Positions 17,859 to 29,615 of a DNA stretch of 64,000 nucleotides are shown in pieces (positions within the stretch are counted from its first letter, which is position 1; each line of letters starts with the position of its first letter). Made by a program: the position numbers and the translations under genes. A model generated the notes under the pieces. That model was given only the letters and a program-made list of their open reading frames with translations, was not told the origin of the DNA and did no database searches. The stretch spans positions 3,348,001 through 3,412,000 of the forward strand of contig NZ_CP122458.1 in NCBI RefSeq assembly GCF_032598905.1, in the 5' to 3' direction. Source of the stretch: Streptomyces sp. 11x1 (GTDB lineage: Bacteria; Actinomycetota; Actinomycetes; Streptomycetales; Streptomycetaceae).

Positions 17859-18932
17859 TTACGCCGCGCAGCCGGGGACTCCGGGCGGCGGTCCGCAGTT
17901 GTCCGGCGTGTTGTTCACGACGGGCGTTCCGGTCAGGACGACCGTGCCGCCGACTCGGAAGATCCCACCGCCCTGGCCGCCCGCGACATTGCGGGAGACC
18001 CTGCCGCCGACCAGGTCGGACGTGCCTGCCTGCTGGTAGAGACCGCCGCCGTCGAGGCCGCTTTCGTTGTCGTCCACGAGGGTTCTCAGCAGTCGTAGGG
18101 TGCTTCCGGCGTTGGCGATGCCTCCGCCGTACGAGGCGCTCTCGTTACCCCTCACGGAGGCGCCGTTCAGGGTGAGGGGACCCAGAGCCGTGAAGATGCC
18201 GCCGCCCTCGAAGTTCTCGGTGCGGTTGCCCCCGACTGCCGCACCGTTGAGGACCGTGGTGCCGAAGTTGGCCAGCCCTCCACCGAGGAACGCCGCCTCG
18301 TTGCTCTGGATGGACCCTCCGATCATGTCCAGCTGCGCGGACCCACCCACATGAACGCCTCCACCGTCACCGGCACCGTTGCCGGACACGGTGGTGCCGT
18401 CGAGACGTGCCGCCGCACCGGACGCGACCGCGATCCCTCCGCCGAGGACGGAAGCAGTGTTGCCGGTGATCCGGCTCGCGACCAGGGTGAGCCTCCCCTC
18501 GGTGAGGATGCCGCCGCCGACCGTGGCGGAGTTCCCGGTCGCGCTGCCGCCCGACACGGTGATCCCGTTGAGGGTGAGTTCTCCCTGCGGAGCGACTTCG
18601 GCGATCCGGAAAGGCGTGGGTGACTGACGGGTGATCGTCACTCGGCTACCGGTGAGGGCGACGTTGCCGGTGATGGTCGGCAGCCCGTTGGCGCCGTCCG
18701 GCAGGGCCGGAGCAGTGAGCGCGTAGGTGCATCCCGACGACAGCAGGATGCTTCCCCGCCCCCGCGCGTTCGCCTCGTTGACCTGCTCGATCAACTCCGC
18801 GACGTCCCCGCACGGCACCGCTCTCGCCCGGAGCGCGGGCGAGGACGCGGTGGCCGGTGCGGCGACAGCGGACACGGCCGCGCCCAGCAGTGTGGCCACG
18901 GCCAAGGTCCGAGTGTTCTTCCAGGACAGCAC
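17859..18932 (-). CDS. Secreted right-handed beta-helix repeat protein
   Basis: 357 residues from the GTG at 18932, preceded by AAGGGAG; the upstream extension is non-coding in character. Signal peptide (KNTRTLAVATLLGAAVSAVA, then APATAS; cleavage near residue 28-30). The mature part is a series of ~22-residue turns with recurring 'SGN-A--GGGI-' and 'GG-v-gN-a' motifs typical of right-handed parallel beta-helix proteins (polymorphic-membrane-protein and pectate-lyase-like folds). No catalytic residues can be assigned, so it may be a surface or matrix protein rather than an enzyme. One cysteine pair at the start (PCGD ... SSGC) and one at the end (NCG ... GCA) may cap the helix by disulfides. 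Confidence 0.8.
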   Translation of the reverse strand: MLSWKNTRTLAVATLLGAAVSAVAAPATASSPALRARAVPCGDVAELIEQVNEANARGRGSILLSSGCTYALTAPALPDGANGLPTITGNVALTGSRVTITRQSPTPFRIAEVAPQGELTLNGITVSGGSATGNSATVGGGILTEGRLTLVASRITGNTASVLGGGIAVASGAAARLDGTTVSGNGAGDGGGVHVGGSAQLDMIGGSIQSNEAAFLGGGLANFGTTVLNGAAVGGNRTENFEGGGIFTALGPLTLNGASVRGNESASYGGGIANAGSTLRLLRTLVDDNESGLDGGGLYQQAGTSDLVGGRVSRNVAGGQGGGIFRVGGTVVLTGTPVVNNTPDNCGPPPGVPGCAA

Positions 18933-19365
18933 TGGTTCTCCCTTCGGTCGTTGTGGTTCAACCTGATCGGGAGCGCCGCCCCTCGGCACCCAGTGAGATC
19001 CGGACGGGTGAAGAAGTACGTACGCAGCGGCAACGGCAAGCGGTGCGGGCGATGGACCATTCGAGTGACATATGCAAGAACGCTCGCGGCTGTCGGCGCG
19101 AGCGTGGGTTACTGAAATGGATCCGACCGGTGGGCGGCCCATTCTCACCGGGGGGTGCGGGAGTCGGACTGCCTGCCGCCTTTCTGCAGAGGCACGGGCG
19201 ACTGCGCCGACATACCGCGATGGGCACCCCCGTGGAGAATTTGGATCCCGATCAGCCGGTGCCGTTCGCGGCGTCGGCTGATCGGCAACAGGGTCCCGAC
19301 CGCCGCCACCTCACACCCGGACACGCGAGCCCCTCGCACCGGGGCCGCGGGATTCCGGCCGGAGG
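18933..19365. other. Intergenic region, nothing recognised
   Basis: 433 bases between the beta-helix gene and the DUF2550 gene, both on the minus strand. It must contain the promoter of the beta-helix gene. No ORF, repeat or hairpin that I would defend. Confidence 0.3.
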
Positions 19366-19824
19366 CTACGCCACATTCACTCGCTGGCCGGGCGGGGCTG
19401 CCTCCAGCCACGCGAGGAAACCGGTCAGCGCGTCCTCGCTCATCGCCAGTTCCAGCCGGGTCCCGCGGTGCAGACACGCGAGGATCACGGCGTCGGAGAG
19501 CAGCGCCAGCTCCTCCTCGCCCTCGGGGGTGCGGCGCCCGGCCACCTCGATCGAGGCCCGCTCCAGGACACGGCGGGGACGGAACGAGTACGAGAAGACG
19601 CGGTACCACTCGATGCGGTCGCCGTTGTAGCAGGCGACGCCGTACCCCCAGCCCTTGCCGTTCTCGTCGCCGCCGGGTTTCTCCGGGGCGTCCCAGCGGA
19701 GGCTGCAGTCGAAGGTGCCCCCGGAGCGCTGGATGAGTCGGCGGCGCAGTCCGAAAACGAAGAGCCCGACCACCACGAGCGCGATCACCGACCCGCACAC
19801 AGTCAGAGCGAGGACCATCGACAC
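19366..19824 (-). CDS. DUF2550 membrane-anchored protein
   Basis: 152 residues from the GTG at 19824 (GAGGAGG just upstream; an ATG two codons later is equally possible). One N-terminal membrane helix (about residues 4-26), then a basic segment and a compact beta-rich soluble domain of the DUF2550 type (FDCSLRW, GWGYGVACY, WYRVFSYSFRPRR). The gene follows atpC in actinobacteria generally. Function unknown; the domain has a PH-like pattern. A strong terminator separates it from the ATP synthase operon, so it is transcribed on its own. Confidence 0.88.
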   Translation of the reverse strand: MSMVLALTVCGSVIALVVVGLFVFGLRRRLIQRSGGTFDCSLRWDAPEKPGGDENGKGWGYGVACYNGDRIEWYRVFSYSFRPRRVLERASIEVAGRRTPEGEEELALLSDAVILACLHRGTRLELAMSEDALTGFLAWLEAAPPGQRVNVA

Positions 19825-19876
19825 CGACCTCCTCGTCTCCTAGGTAACGGAACGTAAAAAACACCCATATTCGCCT

Positions 19877-19924
19877 CAGCCGCGGCCGGGTCGGGATGAA
19901 GACATCCGGACCCGGCCGCGGCTG
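19877..19924. terminator. Terminator of the atp operon
   Basis: 22-bp stem with a single mismatch (arms 19877-19898 and 19903-19924, starting CAGCCGCGGCCGGGTC) and loop AAGA, 27 bp beyond the atpC stop. Confidence 0.9.
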
Positions 19925-19951
19925 GGGTACAGCATCACACGGCGTCTGCGC

Positions 19952-20326
19952 TCAGCGCGCACCCGCCGTACGCAGTCGTACATCCGCGCGGCGCTCGGCG
20001 GCGGCGTCGCCCTCCGCCTTCGCGCGCTCCAGCTCCCGCTGGGCGCCCTGGACGTCGATCTCGTCGGCCAGCTCGGCGACCTCGGCCAGCAGGGACAGCT
20101 TGTTGTCCGCGAACGAGATGAAACCGCCGTGCACGGCGACGACGACCGTGCCGCCCTCACTCGTACGGATGGTCACCGGGCCCGACTCCAGCACACCGAG
20201 CAGCGGCTGGTGACCGGGCATGACGCCGATGTCGCCGGACGTGGTACGCGCGACGACCAGAGTGGCCTCGCCCGACCAGACCTCTCGGTCGGCCGCGACC
20301 AGCGCGACGTGCAGCTCAGCAGCCAA
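19952..20326 (-). CDS. atpC: F1Fo ATP synthase subunit epsilon
   Basis: 124 residues. The start is a TTG at 20326 (GAGGAGCCACC TTG GCT GCT GAG), matching the MAAELHVALVAADREVW start of relatives; a longer reading has no ribosome-binding site. The N-terminal beta-sandwich is present (SGDIGVMPGHQPLLGVL, the most conserved stretch) with a C-terminal two-helix region from about residue 85. It is part of the central stalk and inhibits ATP hydrolysis. Last gene of the operon, about 130 bp after atpD. Confidence 0.95.
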   Translation of the reverse strand: MAAELHVALVAADREVWSGEATLVVARTTSGDIGVMPGHQPLLGVLESGPVTIRTSEGGTVVVAVHGGFISFADNKLSLLAEVAELADEIDVQGAQRELERAKAEGDAAAERRADVRLRTAGAR

Positions 20327-20457
20327 GGTGGCTCCTCGGGTCACCACCCGGCGCCTCGGCCGGGTGTTGGGTCAATTCTAGAGGGAGTACAGAGGGGGGC
20401 GGGACGCACCCCATCAGGTGTGGCCTCGCCCCCCCACTGTTCACGAGTCGCCGGGCG

Positions 20458-22811
<2,354 letters not shown>

Positions 22812-22832
22812 GAGTCAGGTCCCTTCCTTACG

Positions 22833-24428
22833 TCACTTGGAGACGTTGACGGCCGGGGCGTCCTCGCCGAGCAGCTTGCCGTCCGAGGTCTCGAACTGCT
22901 TCTTGAACTCGGCGATCGCGTCGGCGACAGCGCTCAGGGTGTCGTCCGACATCTTGCCGCCCTCCTTGATGGAGGTCATGAGGCCCTGCTCCTTGCGGTG
23001 CAGGTACTCCAGCAGCTCCTTCTCGAAGCGGCGGACGTCGGCGACGGGGACGTCGTCCATCTTGCCGGTGGTACCGGCCCACACGGAGACGACCTGGTCC
23101 TCGGTCGGCATCGGCTGGTACTGCGGCTGCTTCAGCAGCTCGACCAGACGCATACCGCGCTCCAGCTGCGCCTTCGACGCGGCGTCCAGGTCGGAACCGA
23201 AGGCGGCGAACGCCTCCAGCTCGCGGTACTGGGCGAGGTCGAGACGCAGACGACCGGAGACCTGCTTCATCGCCTTGTGCTGCGCGGAACCACCGACTCG
23301 GGAGACGGAGATACCGACGTTCAGCGCGGGGCGCTGACCGGCGTTGAAGAGGTCCGACTCCAGGAAGCACTGGCCGTCGGTGATGGAGATGACGTTGGTC
23401 GGGATGAACGCCGAGACGTCGTTGGCCTTCGTCTCGACGATCGGCAGACCGGTCATCGAGCCCGCGCCCAGGTCGTCGGAGAGCTTCGCGCAACGCTCCA
23501 GCAGACGGGAGTGCAGGTAGAAGACGTCACCCGGGTAGGCCTCACGGCCCGGCGGGCGGCGCAGCAGCAGCGACACGGCGCGGTAGGCGTCGGCCTGCTT
23601 GGAGAGGTCGTCGAAGATGATGAGGACGTGCTTGCCCTCGTACATCCACTGCTGACCGATGGCCGAACCGGTGTACGGCGCCAGGTACTTGAAGCCGGCC
23701 GGGTCGGACGCCGGGGCGGCGACGATGGTCGTGTACTCCAGCGCGCCGGCCTCTTCGAGGGCGCCACGCACGGAGGCGATGGTCGAGCCCTTCTGGCCGA
23801 TGGCGACGTAGACGCAGCGGACCTGCTTGTTCACGTCACCGGAGCGCCAGTTGTCGCGCTGGTTGATGATCGTGTCGACGGCCAGGGCGGTCTTGCCGGT
23901 CTGGCGGTCACCGATGATCAGCTGGCGCTGGCCGCGGCCGACCGGGGTCATGGCGTCGACGGCCTTGTAACCGGTCTCCATCGGCTCGTGCACCGACTTA
24001 CGGGCCATGACGCCGGGAGCCTGCAGCTCCAGGGCGCGGCGGCCGGTGGTCTCGATCTCGCCGAGGCCGTCGATCGGGTTGCCGAGCGGGTCGACGACGC
24101 GGCCGAGGTAGCCCTCGCCCACGGCGACCGACAGCACCTCGCCGGTACGGCTGACCGGCTGGCCCTCCTCGATACCGCTGAACTCACCGAGGACGATGGC
24201 GCCGATCTCGCGCTCTTCCAGGTTGAGTGCGAGGCCGAGGGTGCCGTCCTCGAACTTCAGCAGTTCGTTGGCCATGGCCGAGGGAAGACCCTCGACCTTC
24301 GCGATGCCGTCGCCGGCAAGCGTGACCGTACCGACCTCTTCGCGCGAGGCCGCGTCCGGCTGGTACGACTGGACGAAGTTCTCCAGCGCGTCCCGGATCT
24401 CCTCCGGCCGGATCGTGAGCTCCGCCAT
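22833..24428 (-). CDS. atpA: F1Fo ATP synthase subunit alpha
   Basis: 531 residues from the ATG at 24428 ([15 protein letters not shown]); a longer frame upstream is not conserved. Walker A GDRQTGKT binds non-catalytic nucleotide; the arginine-finger segment [12 protein letters not shown] is intact. The C-terminal ~30 residues ([17 protein letters not shown]) are an extension typical of actinobacterial alpha subunits. It starts 134 bp after atpH. Confidence 0.98.
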   Translation of the reverse strand: MAELTIRPEEIRDALENFVQSYQPDAASREEVGTVTLAGDGIAKVEGLPSAMANELLKFEDGTLGLALNLEEREIGAIVLGEFSGIEEGQPVSRTGEVLSVAVGEGYLGRVVDPLGNPIDGLGEIETTGRRALELQAPGVMARKSVHEPMETGYKAVDAMTPVGRGQRQLIIGDRQTGKTALAVDTIINQRDNWRSGDVNKQVRCVYVAIGQKGSTIASVRGALEEAGALEYTTIVAAPASDPAGFKYLAPYTGSAIGQQWMYEGKHVLIIFDDLSKQADAYRAVSLLLRRPPGREAYPGDVFYLHSRLLERCAKLSDDLGAGSMTGLPIVETKANDVSAFIPTNVISITDGQCFLESDLFNAGQRPALNVGISVSRVGGSAQHKAMKQVSGRLRLDLAQYRELEAFAAFGSDLDAASKAQLERGMRLVELLKQPQYQPMPTEDQVVSVWAGTTGKMDDVPVADVRRFEKELLEYLHRKEQGLMTSIKEGGKMSDDTLSAVADAIAEFKKQFETSDGKLLGEDAPAVNVSK

Positions 24429-24562
24429 CTGGGTTCCCTGCTCTCCTTGTTGGGCCCGAAGTTTCACTTTGGGGGGATGGGGACTCCCCCCTGAAAGAGG
24501 TGAATCCTCTGCACGGCCCAACCGGGCCGCAGACATACGTACGTACTGCTATGAAGTTGGTG

Positions 24563-25378
24563 CTAGCTCGCCAGGCGGCGGCCGGCGTCCTCGAGTCGGT
24601 CCGCGATCGAGCCGTTGATGACCTCGTCGCCGACCTGGACCCGCATCCCGCCGAGGACGCCGGGGTCCACGTCGAGGTTCAGGTGCATGGGACGGCCGTA
24701 GAGCTTCGCCAGGGCGGCGCCGAGGCGTCGCTTCTGGGGGTCGCTCAGCGGGACCGCGGAGGTGACGACGGCGACCATGCGGTCCCGGCGCTCGGCGGCG
24801 AGCTTGGACAGGGACTCGAGTCCCCCCTCCAGGCTACGTCCACGCGGCGCGGTCACGAGGCGCGTCACCAGACGCTCGGTGGTGGCCTTGGCGCGGCCGC
24901 CGAGCAGGCTGCGCAGCAGCTCGCGCTTGGCGGAGGTACCGGCGGCACGGTCGGTCAGCGCGGACCGCAGCTCCGTGTTCGAGGCGACGATCCGGCCGAA
25001 GCGGAACAGCTCGTCCTCGACGTCGTCGAGCGTGGCCGACTGCTGCGCGGCCGTGAGGTCGGCGACATCGGCCAGCTGCTCCAGCGCGTCAACCAGGTCA
25101 CGGGGCTGCGACCAGCGGGAACGCACCAGGCCCGACACCAGGTCGGCGGTGGTCGAGCCGACCTGCCCGCCGAGGATGCGGACGACCAGCTCGGCCTTGG
25201 CCTCGCCGGACTGCGCCGGGTCGGTCAGGACCCGACGCAGCGACACCTCACGGTGGAGCAGAGCGGTGACGGCGGCCAGCTCGTCGGCGAGCCGCGCCGC
25301 GTCCACGGACGTGGAGTCCGTCAGCGCGTCGAGACGCGTCCGTGCGGCTGCCAGGGCCTCGCGGCTCGCTCCGTTCAT
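24563..25378 (-). CDS. atpH: F1Fo ATP synthase subunit delta
   Basis: 271 residues, about 90 longer than the E. coli delta subunit but normal for Streptomyces. The OSCP-like C-terminal half (VTSAVPLSDPQKRRLGAALA, then GGMRVQVGDEVINGSI) carries the family signature; the N-terminal half is a helical bundle with many Ala/Arg/Leu residues. It links F1 to the peripheral stalk. Its start overlaps the atpF stop (ATGA), which ties the two stalk subunits together. Confidence 0.95.
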   Translation of the reverse strand: MNGASREALAAARTRLDALTDSTSVDAARLADELAAVTALLHREVSLRRVLTDPAQSGEAKAELVVRILGGQVGSTTADLVSGLVRSRWSQPRDLVDALEQLADVADLTAAQQSATLDDVEDELFRFGRIVASNTELRSALTDRAAGTSAKRELLRSLLGGRAKATTERLVTRLVTAPRGRSLEGGLESLSKLAAERRDRMVAVVTSAVPLSDPQKRRLGAALAKLYGRPMHLNLDVDPGVLGGMRVQVGDEVINGSIADRLEDAGRRLAS

Positions 25379-25923
25379 CGCGTGGCCTCGGCCTTCTCCT
25401 CGAGGTCGTCGAGGAAGCGGTCGATCACGCGGCTCTGCCGGGCGTGGTCCTCCAGGGACTCGCCGACGAGCTTGCCGGCCAGGTCGGTGGCGAGCTTGCC
25501 CACGTCCTGACGCAGCGCCGAAGCGGCGGCCTTGCGGTCGGCCTCGAGCTGCGAGTGACCGGCGGCGATGATCTCCTCGCGCTGACGCTGGCCCTCGGCC
25601 CGCATCTCGGCGATGAGCGTGGCGCCCTGCTCCTGCGCCTCCTGGCGCAGCCGCGCGGCCTCGTGCCGAGCTTCGGCGAGCTGAGCCTTGTACTGCTCGA
25701 GCACGCTCTGGGCCTCGACCTTCATGCGGTCGGCCTCTTCGATACCGCCCTCGATCGCGTCGCGGCGCTCTTCCAGAACCTTGTTGATGTTCGGGAGCGC
25801 CTTCTTCCAGAAGAAGAAGAACACGATGGCGAAGGCGATGGCGCCCACGAGCAGCTCGGGGCCGGGCGGGACGAGCGGGTTCTGCTCTTCCCCGGCCGCC
25901 AGCTGTACCAGGTTGGCGATCAC
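25375..25923 (-). CDS. atpF: F1Fo ATP synthase subunit b
   Basis: 182 residues from a GTG at 25923. One membrane helix near the N-terminus (LLVGAIAFAIVFFFFWKKAL, about residues 24-43), then a long, strongly charged coiled coil (about 45-175) forming the peripheral stalk. Ribosome-binding site GAGAGG. It overlaps atpH by 4 nt. Confidence 0.96.
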   Translation of the reverse strand: MIANLVQLAAGEEQNPLVPPGPELLVGAIAFAIVFFFFWKKALPNINKVLEERRDAIEGGIEEADRMKVEAQSVLEQYKAQLAEARHEAARLRQEAQEQGATLIAEMRAEGQRQREEIIAAGHSQLEADRKAAASALRQDVGKLATDLAGKLVGESLEDHARQSRVIDRFLDDLEEKAEATR

Positions 25924-25964
25924 ATCAGTGCCTCTCGTTGAAAGGTTCGCTCGTCAGGGCTCGA

Positions 25965-26198
25965 TCATCCGTAGACGAACGGCATGACGATGCCGATGAG
26001 GGCGAGCGCCTCACAGAAGGCGAAGCCGAGGATCTGGTTGGCACGGATCAGGCCGGCGGCCTCGGGCTGACGGGCCAGGGCCTGGGTGCCGTTGCCGAAG
26101 ATGATGCCGACGCCGACGCCGGGGCCGATGGCGGCGAGGCCGTAGCCGACAGCACCGATGTTGCCTTCGAGGGCGGCAAGGGTCTCCATGGCAGCCAT
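25965..26198 (-). CDS. atpE: F1Fo ATP synthase subunit c (proteolipid)
   Basis: 77 residues, two membrane helices (about 13-35 and 53-75) joined by the polar loop ARQPEAAG. The proton-carrying carboxylate is Glu63 in GFAFCEALALIG. Helix 1 has the tight-packing glycines GPGVGVGIIFGNG. It forms the rotating ring. The absence of Na+-site residues suggests proton coupling. Strong ribosome-binding site (GAAAGAGAAGGAAG) consistent with high copy number per complex. Confidence 0.98.
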   Translation of the reverse strand: MAAMETLAALEGNIGAVGYGLAAIGPGVGVGIIFGNGTQALARQPEAAGLIRANQILGFAFCEALALIGIVMPFVYG

Positions 26199-26275
26199 GC
26201 TGATTCTTCCTTCTCTTTCATGGACCGGCGGGGGTTGGCCACCGGACGTTCTGGGGGCTTGTGAAGCGGCGGTGC

Positions 26276-27094
26276 TCAGTGGTGCTCGGCGAGCGCGCCC
26301 TGGATGTACGAGCAGGCGAGGAGCACGAAGACGTACGCCTGGACGGCCTGCACGAAGAGCTCGAAGAGGATCATGACGATGGTCATGATGAAGGAGACAC
26401 CGGCCGCCGGGATCATCCAGCTGTTCAGCAGGTACCAGGAGGCGACGGTGAACATGACCAGCATCAGGTGGCCGGCGAACATGTTGGCGAACAGTCGCAC
26501 CGCGTGCGTGAACGGGCGGACCAGCAGGTTCGAGAAGAACTCGATGACCACCACGAGGGGCAGCACCGGGCCGAGCGACTTGTCGTAGCCGGTGACGTTC
26601 TTGAAGAAGCCGATGAAGCCGTGCTTCTTGAAGGTCAGCGAGACCCAGACCACGTAGACGACCAGGGCGAGGACCATCGGGTAGGCGATGATCGACGACA
26701 CCGGGAACTGGGCCAGCGGGATCACGGACCAGATGTTCATGATCCAGATGAAGAAGAACAGCGAGACCATCAGCGGGACGTACTTCTCGCCTTCCTTCCG
26801 GCCCAGCGTCTCGTAGACGATGCCGCGGCGCACGAAGTCGTAGCCCGCCTCGCCGATCATCTGCAGCTTGCCCGGGACCACCTTGGCCTTGCCGAAGGCG
26901 AGGGTGAAGAAGGTGATCACCAGGAGGGTGGTGACGAGGGCGAGCAGCATCACCTTGTTGAACTCGAACCCGCCGACCGTGGCGATCGGCTTGAAGAGGA
27001 ACGAGTGCAGGCCCGGAGCCGGGAAGCCACAGCCGTTGTCGGACATGATCCGACAGCTCCAGTCAAAGGCGAGCTGGGTCTGGTCAGCACTCAC
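26276..27094 (-). CDS. atpB: F1Fo ATP synthase subunit a
   Basis: 272 residues from the second of two adjacent GTG codons (27094), best placed behind AAGGAG. About six membrane helices. The essential arginine of the proton channel lies in VRPFTHAVRLFANMFAGHL, and the paired channel residues follow in the last helices (LFELFVQAVQAYVFVLLA). It forms the proton half-channels against the c-ring. Confidence 0.96.
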   Translation of the reverse strand: MSADQTQLAFDWSCRIMSDNGCGFPAPGLHSFLFKPIATVGGFEFNKVMLLALVTTLLVITFFTLAFGKAKVVPGKLQMIGEAGYDFVRRGIVYETLGRKEGEKYVPLMVSLFFFIWIMNIWSVIPLAQFPVSSIIAYPMVLALVVYVVWVSLTFKKHGFIGFFKNVTGYDKSLGPVLPLVVVIEFFSNLLVRPFTHAVRLFANMFAGHLMLVMFTVASWYLLNSWMIPAAGVSFIMTIVMILFELFVQAVQAYVFVLLACSYIQGALAEHH

Positions 27095-27319
27095 CACGGG
27101 CTCCTTCGGCGTGACGCATGGGTACGGCAACCTCGTTGTGTCGGCGCGGCGCGCAGCCGCGGGTCGGCACTGGACTGGTGTTACGGATGTGGGGGCGGCT
27201 GGGGGGCATCAAGCCTCGCGATTGAGCAGGCGTCAGCTCAGATGCCCGCGCCCGCGATGCCGCAGTTGGCACCGGACGATAGCAGGAGTTCGCACACGCC
27301 CTTATCCCGGCCCTACTCC

Positions 27320-27757
27320 TCACGACGAGTGCCCCGATTTTTCGGGCTTGTTGCCCGTCGGCGCATCGGGTTCGACATAGAGGATCTTGGCCTTCATATG
27401 CGCCCGCGTCTGTGCGGCGATCCACACGAGGGTGGTGGCGACGAGCGTGAACGCGAAGGCCCTGGGGTGGAACAGAGTGGTGTTCTTGAACGCGGACAGA
27501 AAGATGAACAACAGGAGAATCTGTGCCGCGTAAAGCATGAGGCCCATCATCTGGAAGAGATGAGGAAGCGATTTGGCAGTGCGCTGCAGAACGTAGAGCC
27601 CGATTCCCATGAAGAGGATCGTGATCACCGCGGCCACGACGGCGCCGAGAGCCCCCTCGCCTCCGACGACCTCACCGCTGACGACAGCGGCGATCGCGCC
27701 GGCGGCTGCCGTGGGTACGGCGGCCTGAAGGAGGGTCCGGACGTCATTGGACGGCAT
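27320..27757 (-). CDS. atpI: ATP synthase-associated protein I
   Basis: 145 residues with four hydrophobic segments (about 10-30, 40-60, 75-92, 95-115) and a hydrophilic C-terminus. By position (first gene of the atp operon) and hydropathy it is the actinobacterial AtpI-like protein, thought to assist c-ring assembly or Mg2+ supply. Its sequence is poorly conserved, so the assignment rests mainly on context. 190 bp of non-coding DNA precede atpB start codons. Confidence 0.85.
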   Translation of the reverse strand: MPSNDVRTLLQAAVPTAAAGAIAAVVSGEVVGGEGALGAVVAAVITILFMGIGLYVLQRTAKSLPHLFQMMGLMLYAAQILLLFIFLSAFKNTTLFHPRAFAFTLVATTLVWIAAQTRAHMKAKILYVEPDAPTGNKPEKSGHSS

Positions 27758-28104
27758 GGCGGCAACTCCGCTTGCTAAGGGGGCAGGGTGTCGTCATGGA
27801 CGAGCGTAGACCCCGGGGGCGAGCGAGAATCTCGCGCCAACGGACCGTCGCAGTGCGGTCCTTCGACTCTGTCCCGGGTTCTCGTGAACCGTATCACAAA
27901 CTATTTGATGAGGTCTTTACCTGAATGCTGTGCCAGGTGTCACACATGAGGGTGAAGCTGCCCGTCTGTGCAAAATCCACGCCGACTTGTCTGGTATAAG
28001 GCCGTTTTGCGTCGTCACGTGCTCGCATGACATCGGCAAAGTGTTAGTCAGATTCTTACCTTGCCGTCAGCGCGATGCGCCGCCCCTCCGCCGGCACGAC
28101 GGAC
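27758..28104. promoter_or_regulatory. AT-rich promoter region of the atp operon
   Basis: About 350 bases upstream of atpI with unusually low GC for this chromosome around 27890-28060 (for example ACAAACTATTTGATGAGG). It is expected to hold the atp operon promoter(s). I cannot assign -10/-35 boxes with confidence, and no ORF is convincing. Confidence 0.45.
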
Positions 28105-28146
28105 GGCCGGAGGCCGTGCGCGAGGTGCCGCGCACGGCCTCCGGCC
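28105..28146. terminator. Terminator downstream of the polyprenyl-phosphate transferase gene
   Basis: Perfect 18-bp stem (28105-28122 with 28129-28146, GGCCGGAGGCCGTGCGCG) and 6-nt loop. A second smaller hairpin (stem GACGGCTCC, 28167-28188) lies between it and the stop codon at 28191. Confidence 0.9.
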
Positions 28147-28190
28147 GGTTCTGCGAGTGGGGCGACGACGGCTCCGCGCGGAGCCGTCGC

Positions 28191-29474
28191 TCAGCGGCGC
28201 GCGCCCGCCGGGCTGCGTTCCGGTTCGTGGCTGCGGCCGCCGATCGCCGTCGCGCCGTCGAGGGAGGGCGTCCAGTCGGCGACGGGCTCCGGGGCGGCCG
28301 CCGGGACCGTCCGGCGGCGGTAGCGGGGCGGTACGAAGCGCTCCGCCCAGCGCGGCGCACGCGGCGTGAAGCGAGGCAGCAGCAGCAGGAAGAGACCGAC
28401 CCCGCTGAACATGGCGATGGCGAGGACGATCCACATGGACGCCGAGTTCACCGTGTACGCCAGGGTGCCGAACGCGATCACCGCGGACCAGAAGTACATG
28501 ATCAGCACGGCCCGGCTGTGCGAGTGCCCGACCTCCAGGAGCCGGTGGTGCAGATGCCCCCGGTCGGCGGCGAACGGCGACTGGCCACGCCAGGTGCGGC
28601 GCACGATCGCGAGGATCAGGTCGGCCGCCGGAATCGCGATGATGGTCAGCGGCATCAGCAGCGGGATGTAGACCGGGACCATTGCGTAGACCGTGCTGCG
28701 CTCGGAGCCGTACAGGCCCATCACGTCCGGGTCGACCTGACCCGTGATGGAGATCGCGGCGGCCGCCAGCACCAGGCCGATCATCATCGAACCGGAGTCG
28801 CCCATGAAGATCCGGGCGGGATGCATGTTGTGCGGCAGGAAACCGAGGCACATGCCCATCAGGACCGCCGCGAAGAGGGTGGCGGGGGCCGCGGCCTCGA
28901 TGCCGTAGCTGTACCAGAGGCGGTAGGCGTACATGAAGAACGCGGCGGAGGCGATGCAGACCATGCCGGCCGCGAGACCGTCGAGGCCGTCGACGAAGTT
29001 GACCGCGTTGATGGTGATGACGACCAGGGCGACCGTGAGCAGGGTGCCCTGCCACTGGGTCAGCGCGACGATCCCCACGCTGGGGATGGGCAGCCACAGG
29101 ATCGTCAGACCCTGCATGACCATCACACCGGCGGCGATCATCTGGCCGCCGAGCTTGATCAGGGCGTCGATCTCGAACTTGTCGTCCAGGACGCCGATGA
29201 GCCAGATCAGCGCGGCCCCGGAGAGCAGCGCGCGCGGTTCGTTGGACTCGGCGAAGACCTGGCTGAGATTGGTCAGATGGTCGGCTACCAGCAGACCGGC
29301 GCACAGCCCGAAGAACATCGCGATGCCGCCGAGGCGGGGCGTGGGTTCACGGTGGACGTCACGCGCACGGATCTCCGGCATGGCTCCGGCCACGATCGCG
29401 AACTTCCGCACCGGCCCTGTCAGCAGGTACGTCACCGCGGCCGTGATGCAGAGCGTCAGGAGGTATTCACGCAC
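28191..29474 (-). CDS. MraY/WecA-family undecaprenyl-phosphate glycosyl-1-phosphate transferase
   Basis: 427 residues from the GTG at 29474 (MREYLLTL), preceded by GGGGAAG; a GTG four codons upstream is possible. About ten to eleven membrane helices. The catalytic loop motifs VLDDKFEIDALIK and NFVDGLDGLAAG, and the basic segment near FLPHNMHPARIFMGDSGSM, match the WecA/TagO branch that transfers GlcNAc-1-phosphate (or a similar sugar) from UDP to undecaprenyl phosphate for teichoic acid or wall polysaccharide. A ~40-residue basic cytoplasmic tail is specific to this group. It sits between atpI and glyA as in other Streptomyces. Confidence 0.9.
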   Translation of the reverse strand: MREYLLTLCITAAVTYLLTGPVRKFAIVAGAMPEIRARDVHREPTPRLGGIAMFFGLCAGLLVADHLTNLSQVFAESNEPRALLSGAALIWLIGVLDDKFEIDALIKLGGQMIAAGVMVMQGLTILWLPIPSVGIVALTQWQGTLLTVALVVITINAVNFVDGLDGLAAGMVCIASAAFFMYAYRLWYSYGIEAAAPATLFAAVLMGMCLGFLPHNMHPARIFMGDSGSMMIGLVLAAAAISITGQVDPDVMGLYGSERSTVYAMVPVYIPLLMPLTIIAIPAADLILAIVRRTWRGQSPFAADRGHLHHRLLEVGHSHSRAVLIMYFWSAVIAFGTLAYTVNSASMWIVLAIAMFSGVGLFLLLLPRFTPRAPRWAERFVPPRYRRRTVPAAAPEPVADWTPSLDGATAIGGRSHEPERSPAGARR

Positions 29475-29615
29475 GGGCTTCCCCACAGGTCTCGCTGGCC
29501 ATCACAGCCTCACACCCTAGCGATGCGCGCGACGATGCACGCATACGGTGGAGGACATCCGGGTAGCGACGATGGTTGCACGTGATGCTGTGCCTGGTGG
29601 CGCGCCTACCCCACC

